Shown: positions 56,905 through 64,000 of the stretch, one piece after another
Position numbering within the stretch: position 1 is the stretch's first letter
How the letters are laid out: each line of letters opens with the position of its first letter
Origin: Meghimatium bilineatum
Lineage: Eukaryota; Mollusca; Gastropoda; Stylommatophora; Philomycidae
Assembly: GCA_034231615.1 (NCBI GenBank)
Contig: CM067306.1
Span: 63,598,813-63,662,812, forward strand
DNA: 64,000 nt
Direction: 5' to 3'
Notes under the pieces: generated by a model
Told to the model about the DNA's origin: nothing
What the model saw: only the letters and a program-made list of their open reading frames with translations
The model's database searches: none
Translations under genes and position numbers: made by a program

Positions 56905-57782
56905 GTGTTGATGCATCCAATGTGGTACCCCTACAACCATGACTCTGTGTATTGATGCATCCAATGTGGTACCCCTACAATCATGACTCTGTGTATTGAT
57001 GCATCCAATGTGGTACCCCTACAACCCTGACTCTGTGTATTGATGCATCCAATGTGGTACCCCTACAACCCTGACTCTTTGTGTTGATGCATCCAATGTG
57101 GTACCCCTACAACCCTGACTCTGTGTATTGATGCATCCAATGTGGTACCCCTACAACCCTGACTCTGTGTATTGATGCATCCAATGTGGTACCCCTACAA
57201 CCCTGACTCTTTGTGTTGATGCATCCAATGTGGTACCCCTACAACCCTGACTCTTTGTGTTGATGCATCCAATGTGGTACCCCTACAACCCTGACTCTGT
57301 GTATTGATGCATCCAATGTGGTACCCCTACAACCCTGACTCTGTGTATTGATGCATCCAATGTGGTACCCCTACAACCCTGACTGTGTATTGATGCATCC
57401 AATGTGGTACCCCTACAACCCTGACTCTGTGTATTGATGCATCCAATGTGGTACCCCTACAACCCTGACTCTGTGTATTGAAGCATCCAATGTGGTACCC
57501 CTACAACCCTGACTCTGTGTATTGAAGCATCCAATGTGGTACCCCTACAACCCTGACTCTGTGTATTGATGCATCCAATGTGGTACCCCTACAACCCTGA
57601 CTCTTTGTGTTTATGCATCCAATGTGGTACCCCTACAACCCTGAATCTTTGTGTTTATGCATCCAATGTGGTACCCCTACAACCCTGACTGTGTATTGAT
57701 GCATCCAATGTGGTACCCCTACAACTCTGACTCTTTGTGTTTATGCATCCAATGTGGTACCTCTACAACCGTGACGTGTTAC
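56905..57782. repeat. 44-bp minisatellite, about 20 copies
   Basis: tgatgcatccaatgtggtac and ccctacaaccctgact recur, with shorter units at 57383 and 57689 that lack part of ctctg. Ends about 88 nt before exon 15. Confidence 0.97.
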
Positions 57783-57867
57783 AGGTTTATATTTAAAATA
57801 ATATAATTTATTTAATTGAACTTGAGTGCTTTGATTTCAATGTTGCTTGTTATTCTAATTCAAACAG

Positions 57868-58041
57868 GGCCATTCAGCTTCCAATAAACATCAACTTCAG
57901 TCAGGTTCAATAACTGAGTGGAGTACTGAGAATGTGTGTCAGTGGCTTGCTTCCCTTGAGTTGGAGAGGTATGCAGCCTCGTTCAGGGACAAGAGTATCA
58001 CAGGAAGTCAGTTGTTGAATCTGGACAGCTCCAAGTTGAAG
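57868..58041 (+). CDS. PPP1R9A-like: Neurabin-like exon 15 (SAM domain, first part)
   Basis: A 174-nt phase 0-0 exon between tcaaacag and gtcagt. After a short linker it reads EWSTENVCQWLASLELERYA and then a segment ending in LLNLDSSKLK, which is helix 1 to helix 4 of a SAM domain (the conserved W..E.V..WL..L.L..Y..F and LL.L). SAM domains mediate self-association; in neurabin-1 this is the C-terminal domain that spinophilin lacks (established knowledge). A 44-bp array of about 20 copies ends some 88 nt upstream. Confidence 0.92.
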
Positions 58042-58087
58042 GTCAGTAAGTGTGTGGTTGCGCGTGTGTGTGAGAATGAGAGAGACA

Positions 58088-58160
58088 AAGATGTATGTAC
58101 CTACCTGTCTACCTACATATGTATGTACCTACCTGTCTACCTACATATGTATGTACCCAC
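58088..58160. repeat. ACCT/ATGT-type microsatellite
   Basis: ctacctgtctacctacatat repeated; it resumes at about 58480-58535 after the LINE insertion. Confidence 0.9.
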
Positions 58161-58164
58161 CTAT

Positions 58165-58479
58165 AGTTAGTTAGTTAGTCGTTGGATCATCGTCATTGCA
58201 CTCCGGACAAGTCCATAGGTGCTCAGATCTTTCCTTGAGTGTATCCGCCATTACACGTTGACTGACAGTCCCAGTACGTTGTTGATTGACCATCATTCTT
58301 TTTCGCCCACGAAAACTCTCCTTTCTAGCGACACCACATTTCAAACCAAGTTCCTTTATTCTAATCATGGAACAAGAGTCATCGTCACTTGTACAGTCAT
58401 TTGTTCGTGCGTTTTCACGTAGGGCATTCAAAATATCTGCCCGATCCATCGCTCCTCCAACAGCCGTAGTAGCAGCGTA
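58165..58479 (-). mobile_element. 5'-truncated LINE with 12-bp target duplication and (CTAA)n tail
   Basis: GTACCCACCTAT occurs at 58153-58164 and 58480-58491. The 315-bp insert has agttagttagttagt at its left, which as reverse complement is a 3' (CTAA)n tail. On the - strand it encodes AMDRADILNALRENART and ends SEHLWTCPECNDDDPTTN, a Cys-containing ORF2 tail. The frame is open throughout, so it is probably a young insertion. Confidence 0.88.
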
Positions 58480-58859
58480 GTACCCACCTATGTAACTACC
58501 TACATATATACTTACTTACCTACCTACCTATGTACCTAACATTGGTAACTATGCACATAATGTTTTCCTTGTATTAATGTGCTTTTTCTGCTCATACATT
58601 ACTCATACATAGGAGATACATTATTATCTGGCATAGAGGTGTGACAGCGACACATTCTCACATTTCCAATCTTCTCTACCATTCTGTCACATCGTCATGT
58701 CTACTGTTCTCTCTCTCATCTCCTTTTTCTACAATTCCCTCACTTCTCCAGTCATGTCTACCACGAATGTCAAATCACCATTGTCTACAATTCTGTTACA
58801 TCTTCCCCAGTGTGCACCGTCTAAAGGTCTGTGACATTTCCCTGATTGCCTATAATTCT

Positions 58860-59187
58860 GTCACATCTCCCTCACTCTCTACAATTATGTCACATCTCCC
58901 TCATTCTCTACAATTCTGTCACATCTCCCTCACTCTCTACAATTCTGTCACATCTCCCTCACTCTCTACAATTATGTCACATCTCCTTCACTCTCTACAA
59001 TTATGTCACATCTCCCTCCACTCTCTACAATTCTGTCACATCTCCCTCACTCTCTACAATTATGTCACATCTCCCTCACTCTCTACAATTATGTGACATC
59101 TCCCTCACTCTCTACAATTCTATCACATCTCCCTCACTTTTTACAATTCTGTTACATATTCCCCCACTCTCTACAATTCTATGAGAA
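58860..59187. repeat. 29-bp minisatellite, about 11 copies
   Basis: cacatctccctcactctcta and caattctgt recur. Pyrimidine-rich on +, ending about 95 nt before the last exon. Confidence 0.95.
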
Positions 59188-59280
59188 CTCCCTCGCTGTG
59201 TAAAATTCTATCATCCATGATTGCAGCTTGTGCTTGCCCTCATTTCTAGTTATTATTTGTGATACTTTGTTTCTCCACAG

Positions 59281-59427
59281 TCTGTTGGAGTTACAAGCAG
59301 CAAAGATCGTGAGCTGTTGAAAAAGAAGATCAAAGAAATGCGGGTGAATGCTGAACGAGAGAAGAAGATTCTGGAGAAGGAAAGAAAGCAGAAAGAAAAA
59401 GAACAAAAGAAATCAAAGAAAAAATGA
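59281..59427 (+). CDS. PPP1R9A-like: Neurabin-like exon 16 (SAM end, basic tail, stop)
   Basis: A 147-nt terminal exon after ttctccacag. It starts SVGVTSSKDRELLKKKIKEM, which is the final SAM helix, followed by a Lys/Glu-rich tail ending KKSKKK and TGA at 59425-59427. A basic tail of this kind after the SAM domain is what I recall for neurabin-1. The 3' UTR follows; I see no AATAAA until 61955. Confidence 0.9.
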   Translation, partial: SVGVTSSKDRELLKKKIKEMRVNAEREKKILEKERKQKEKEQKKSKKK

Positions 59428-60295
59428 GTCCTTGACATTTGCCTCTTTATTGTGTCATGGTCATATTTCAGCATATGGACGAGTGGTTGTTCATGTTGGT
59501 CTGTTACTCAAGATGTCAAACTATGTTCAAAAAATGCTTCCCATCCATCCAGTTTGTTTAATATTCTTCATAAATGACAAAAGTATGGATAGATTATCAT
59601 TGTGTGTAGTTTTAATGTTGACAGGTCAATACAATCTTCATATATCAGCGCAGCATTTCCTAATTGTGACACCATGCGGAATTCAAATACATTATCACAT
59701 AACATTTATTAATACATCACGGAAGAATTTTAATACATCAGTACATCATCACATAACATCATACATCACGGAAGAATTTTAATACTTCAGTACGTCATAA
59801 TAATTCAAATACACCATAGACAATGTTTATACATCAGCACATCTTCAAATAACCTAAATACATCAGAGACAATTTTTAATACATCATTTTAAAATCCAGT
59901 TGGTTCGCTTAGTGGCCCTTTCAAGAACACAGTTTGTTCTAACTTGCACGTGGTTCAAAGCCAAAGTCAAATGCTGTACTGGCAATAATATTGGATGTAA
60001 AAGTGGATTTTATAAATCCAATAATAGTTGAATGGGTGTGTCCTATACAGGAATAGAATTCTGTTATTAGTGATTGTGTATTTCTAATACATCGTTACAG
60101 AATCTTAACTCATCATTACAGAATATTGACACATTACATAATCATTTTGGCCTATCAGTACGTGCGCAGCAGATAAAAACAGCATTAGTAATAATTACGG
60201 AAAATTAACACCAAAGTCCTAGTTTAAAAAAAAAATTTTATGTGGGCCGAATTCCATGTCAGTATGGAAAATCTGCACTAGTTGACACTTATGCA
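59428..60295 (+). other. Start of 3' UTR / downstream DNA of the neurabin-like gene
   Basis: Follows the stop codon. No AATAAA is seen here. Contains loose repeats of aatacatcacggaagaattt near 59710-59790. Confidence 0.55.
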
Positions 60296-60297
60296 CA

Positions 60298-60530
60298 TCA
60301 TTACAGAATCTTGACACATTGCAAAATCTTGACACATCATTACAGAATATTGACACATTACACAGAATCTTGACACATCATTACAGAATATTGACACATT
60401 ACACAGAATCTTGACACATCATTACAGAATATTGACACATTACACAGAATCTTGACACATCATTACAGAATATTGACACATTACACAGAATCTTGACACA
60501 TCATTATACAGAATCTTGATGTACCATTTC
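60298..60530. repeat. 41-bp tandem repeat, about 5-6 copies
   Basis: acatcattacagaatattga and cacattacacagaatcttg recur; decayed copies continue to about 60640. Confidence 0.94.
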
Positions 60531-60539
60531 ACAGAATAT

Positions 60540-60935
60540 TGACTCATTACATAAATCTCGACACATCATTACGCAGAATCTTGCACATCATTACAAAGAA
60601 TCTTAACACATGATTACATAATATTGACACATTGCAGAAACATGGCGCACTATTGCTAAATTTTGAGAAATCGCAGAGTCTCGACTAATCATAGAATCCT
60701 ATTACATCCACACAGAATCTTGATACAACCACACAGCCTAATAATTTATTTGTTTGCTGGTAGACACTATACCCTGATAACTGGAGTAATCCCAGTGTAA
60801 CTAGAAAGTCTCGATGTGATCATGTAACTTGTGTAAATGAGATATTTATATTTATATATTTACTTGATTGAATTGTGCAGGTGATTTGTAAAGTTGTGTA
60901 TTTGAACTGAATGTTAGGTCTTTTGTAAAGAAATG
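60540..60935. other. Downstream AT-rich DNA
   Basis: Decayed continuation of the previous array, then nothing recognised. Confidence 0.4.
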
Positions 60936-60937
60936 TA

Positions 60938-61040
60938 TTTTACCTGAACTGTGCAGGTGATTTTAATGGAATTTATTTTACCTGAATGCGCAGGTGATTT
61001 TAAAGGAATTTATTTTACCTGAACTGTGCAGGTGATTTGC
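60938..61040. repeat. ~40-bp tandem repeat, about 3 copies
   Basis: cctgaactgtgcaggtgatt and ggaatttattttac recur. Confidence 0.88.
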
Positions 61041-61083
61041 AAATGAATAATATAATATAGAAGCATCAAGGATTTATTAATCA

Positions 61084-61260
61084 CGAAAAATCATACCGCA
61101 GAAAATTGGATTCGCACCAGGCCACTCAGAAGGTATCCACTCGCCTCGCAACTTGCGAAGTGGTTGAAGATGGAAGAAAATGTTGACTCAAGTTGCGAGG
61201 AAGGGTGTTTGCCATATGAGCAGACCTGGTTCAAATCCCATTTGCTGCATGATTTTTCTC
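61084..61260. mobile_element. Foldback element, copy 2
   Basis: Arms: gaaaaatcataccgcagaaa, then ccactcgcctcgcaacttg at left; their imperfect reverse complement (actcaagttgcgaggaaggg, then ggttcaaatcccatttgctg) at right. Same family as 43654-43938. Confidence 0.72.
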
Positions 61261-61524
61261 AGGTGAATTGTAAGGAAATGTCTTTTGCCTAAATTCTGCA
61301 GGTGATTTGTAAGAAAATGTAATATCAATGGAAATATTTATTTGGTACTTGTAGTTTTATTTATAAACCCAACTTGAGTGTTGCTAACTGTCCGTGAAAT
61401 TCAGTGAGAGATGCCATAGTTTGTGATAGTTAAATCTGAGATGGCTGGCTAATTGGAGAGTTGACCAATCAAAGATTTTCTCCATATTGATGTTATTACC
61501 TTAACGGGGGGGGGGAAGGGTGGC

Positions 61525-61700
61525 TAATTGGAGAGACCATCAATCAAACAGGTTATCCATAACAATTGGAGAGGCCATCAATCAAACAGGTTATCCATAA
61601 CAATTGGAGAGTTGACCAATCAAAGAGGTTATCCATATTGATGTTGTTAGCTGACCAAGAGAAGTGGCTAATTGGAGAGGCCATCAATCAAAGAGGTTAT
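61525..61700. repeat. ~35-bp irregular tandem repeat
   Basis: aattggagaggccatcaatc and aggttatccataac recur about four times; a run of Gs lies at 61505-61514. Confidence 0.88.
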
Positions 61701-62040
61701 GAAAAGGATGCAAGGATCCGTCCTACAGGATGTGATCGCTAACTCCTCCCTAGAATCTCCTTAGTCACCTCTTACAGCATGCATGGGAGATAAAAGTCGC
61801 TATTCTTTGCTCCTCTTTCGGGGGTAGCATACATGTATAGAATGACATCAATAGCTAATTTCAGCTTCATGGTCAGCAAAATGATCTACTCCCTTGGACA
61901 TGCAGCTGTTATCAAGAATGACAGAGCCAGCAGACGTGCATCCAATAATCTGTTAATAAAATTTTTTTGTAAGCGTTAATTCGTTAATTCTTAAATTCCC
62001 ACTGGATCTGTCTTGTGGCAGGTTATCGGTTATGAGTTGA
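61700..62040. other. Downstream DNA with a dispersed-repeat core
   Basis: ctccttagtcacctcttaca at about 61759 is the widespread core. AATAAA at 61955-61960 could serve as a polyadenylation signal, but is far from the stop codon. Confidence 0.4.
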
Positions 62041-62049
62041 TGTCATTGC

Positions 62050-62125
62050 ACTCTGGGAAAACCCGTAAATGGTCTTTTGAAAACCCGTAAATGGTCTTTT
62101 GAAAACCCATAAATGGTCCTACTAG
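62050..62125. repeat. 22-bp tandem repeat, 3 copies
   Basis: aaaacccgtaaatggtcttt recurs. Confidence 0.9.
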
Positions 62126-62471
62126 ATTTCTAGCAGGATGTATTCCAACAAAATGAAAGTGTGTTATGACACTGTTTTATCTGCACCAATAGTACAACAC
62201 ATCTGATTTTGAAGATAAATGAGATGTGCTAAAGTTGCTGAAGAACACCTTCTGAATATATACACTGATATTGATGACACTTTGCTGCAGTCAGAGTGTT
62301 TAATCAGTGAGCTACGGAAACCATCAGCATGCAAGTCCTATAACTGTAGGTTGCAGTGAAGAACCTATAATTAATAGCAACTCAGAGAAACCGTTAACTT
62401 GATTCTTGGTTAGGATCTAGCATCAATGCACAAATGATGACAGTGTGTGAAATGAGATGTTTTATACACAG

Positions 62472-62578
62472 TTCAACATATCTGTATGTCAGATCAACAT
62501 ATCTGTTTGTCAGCTCAACATATCTGTATGTCAGCTCAACATATCTGTATGTCAGATCAACATATCTGTTTGTCAGCA
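62472..62578. repeat. 21-bp tandem repeat, 5 copies
   Basis: tcaacatatctgtatgtcag with t/a variants. Confidence 0.94.
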
Positions 62579-62579
62579 G

Positions 62580-63470
62580 CGTTCACGTGTTGGTCCCACT
62601 TAAAATGTACCAAGAAGTTCTCTATTTTTAATGTGCCTCCTCCTAATTAAGACAATTTATTTCTATATTTTGTTTCCCCCCCCCCTGACCTAATTAAAAA
62701 AGGTCCTCGACTTTCTTTGAAGCTCAGCAAATTTTTTAATTTAAAAAAAAATATATTGTGAGGTTTACTGATATTGAAAATTGATAGCGTTTTATTCTAG
62801 CCATCAGATCAACATTTGGCTGGAGTAGGTATCAAGGCAATATAATATGTTTAGTAGTTTGCCATTGCTTTCTGAATGGTCTGTATGAACAATTGCCTAC
62901 GGCATGTTTTGAACCCGATACCTTGACCATCCCAGATGCGCCTATACCTCCCCGCCACAGAGTCTGACTTATTAATATAGCTCACTAAATTGTGTTACCA
63001 TCCCACGGACCACCTAAAGGATTCTGTGGCCCAACCATGTTTTCTCCATAACCCCCCACCCTTTTCAAGCCTGTGACAGACAGATCACCCACCTTGAGAA
63101 TCACTGAGCGAGATAACAGTGTTGACATTGATAATTACGGCTTCCAGTTTTTCACACATCAATCACTCTCACTCCTCACTGTTTCCACTCATGTTTTCTT
63201 ATCGCCCTTAATCTTGTAATATATTATCTATCATCATTCAGATCAGAGAAATGTGCCATGTTTTTGTTAGTTTGATGTCTCCTTAGTGGCACGTATGCGG
63301 TTATGGGGGTTAAGGTTTTTCACGATGTTGATGATTTTAATCAAAATATTAGTTATTGATTGAATTGTCAAAATGATAACATGTTTCTTTAACTGTTTAA
63401 TGTTTTATATTTAGCTCTGTCATGTGAACATAGGCAGTGCTGTTCTTAATCGTATTGTTATTTTGTGAAT
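62580..63470. other. Intergenic AT-rich DNA
   Basis: Poly-C at about 62677 and short repeats; no gene recognised. Confidence 0.4.
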
Positions 63471-63475
63471 GTGTT

Positions 63476-63508
63476 CTTGATAAAGGCCTTTTTTGGTCGA
63501 AACGTCAG
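63476..63508 (+). ncRNA. Hammerhead-like motif (Penelope type?), best copy
   Basis: cttgataaaggcc, loop tttttt, ggtcgaaacgtc. The ggcc/ggtc arms can pair as stem II, and CGAAAC matches the conserved hammerhead 3' core; the 5' core (CTGATGA) is changed to TTGATAA. Confidence 0.45.
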
Positions 63509-63617
63509 TTCCCTTATGCTATCATGTGTATTTCCATATATAGTCATGAAATTTTAATTATATCATTCTCAACAGCTTTTTATTTTATTCATATATTTCA
63601 ATACAGGAGTAATATGT

Positions 63618-64000
63618 GGGGGGGGGGGGCATTACCAAGGATGGCACAGATGATAAGGGGGGCACATCACTAAAGATGACACAGAAGATAAGGGGGGCAC
63701 ATTACCAAAGATGACACAGAAGATAAGGGGGGCACATCACCAAAGATGACACAGAAGATAACTGGCCACATTACTAAAGATGACACATGAGATAAGCGGC
63801 CACATTACCAAAGATGACACAGGAGATAAGCGGCCACATTACTAAAGATGACACAGAAGATAACTGGCCACATTACTAAAGATGACACAGAAGATAACTG
63901 GCCACATTACTAAAGATCACACAGAAGATAAGCGGCCACATTACTAAAGATAACACAGGAGATAAGCGGCCACATTACCAAAGATGACACAGAAGATAAC
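63618..64000. repeat. 34-36-bp minisatellite, 11 or more copies, running off the window
   Basis: aaagatgacacagaagataa followed by ggggggcacatcac, changing to gcggccacattac in later copies. Starts at a poly-G run (63617-63628). Confidence 0.95.

Larger units (their letters stand above)
1..59427 (+). other. PPP1R9A-like: Neurabin-like gene (PPP1R9 family), 3' portion, 16 exons
   Basis: Sixteen exons, read by eye and joined in phase, give a 670-residue C-terminal part that ends at TGA 59425-59427. In order it has a long coiled coil (about residues 1-165), a Ser/Thr/Pro-rich linker (about 165-575) and a SAM domain followed by a Lys/Glu-rich tail (about 577-670). In known neurabins a PP1-binding motif and a PDZ domain precede the coiled coil; they would lie upstream of this window. 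Family role (established knowledge): an actin-binding scaffold that targets protein phosphatase 1 to actin-rich sites such as synapses and junctions. The C-terminal SAM separates neurabin-1 from spinophilin, which lacks it. Every intron is GT-AG and every phase matches. The intron between exons 10 and 11 is 23 kb; small extra exons inside it cannot be excluded. Family assignment is from remembered family features, not a search. Confidence 0.85.

Noticed and set aside
59428-64000. Downstream gene after the neurabin-like stop codon
   Set aside because: Only short frames without family signature; the stretch is arrays, a foldback element and AT-rich DNA.

Overview
This window is animal (metazoan) nuclear DNA: AT-rich, with GT-AG introns, decayed retrotransposons and very many minisatellites. 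I see no bacterial genes or operons. The repeat content (several non-LTR families, mariner and piggyBac-like remnants, a recurring core resembling CTTAGTCGCCTCTTACGAC) suggests a marine invertebrate, possibly a mollusc. That assignment is an inference and is weak.

One protein-coding gene runs through almost the whole window on the + strand: the 3' two thirds or so of a neurabin-type gene (PPP1R9 family, closest in layout to neurabin-1/PPP1R9A because it ends in a SAM domain). I placed 16 exons between base 1 and the TGA at 59425-59427. All internal junctions are GT-AG, the intron phases agree throughout, and together they encode 670 residues: a coiled coil (exons 1-6), a Ser/Thr/Pro-rich linker (exons 7-14), and a SAM domain with a basic charged tail (exons 15-16). 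The PDZ and PP1-binding parts must lie upstream of base 1.

The introns fall into blocks. 1-16 kb holds exons 1-10, a decayed LINE, a piggyBac-like non-autonomous element, a SINE and several arrays (36 bp x 28, 63 bp x 8, 36 bp x 9, 33 bp x 32). 16.3-39.4 kb is one 23-kb intron, dominated by an 8.2-kb array of 27-bp units with multi-level higher-order structure, plus LINE pieces, a GC-rich retroposon with target-site duplications, a second piggyBac-like element and a telomere-like tract. 39.4-59.4 kb holds exons 11-16, more arrays, LINE fragments carrying RNase H remnants, a mariner MITE and an internally deleted mariner. 59.4-64 kb is 3' UTR and downstream DNA with further short arrays.

The large open frames in the arrays arise because their unit lengths are multiples of 3 and lack stops; they are not genes. 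The best leads are the nested structure of the 27-bp array, the placement of a minisatellite next to almost every exon, arrays that appear to have grown out of mobile-element sequence, and several cleanly bounded mobile elements.
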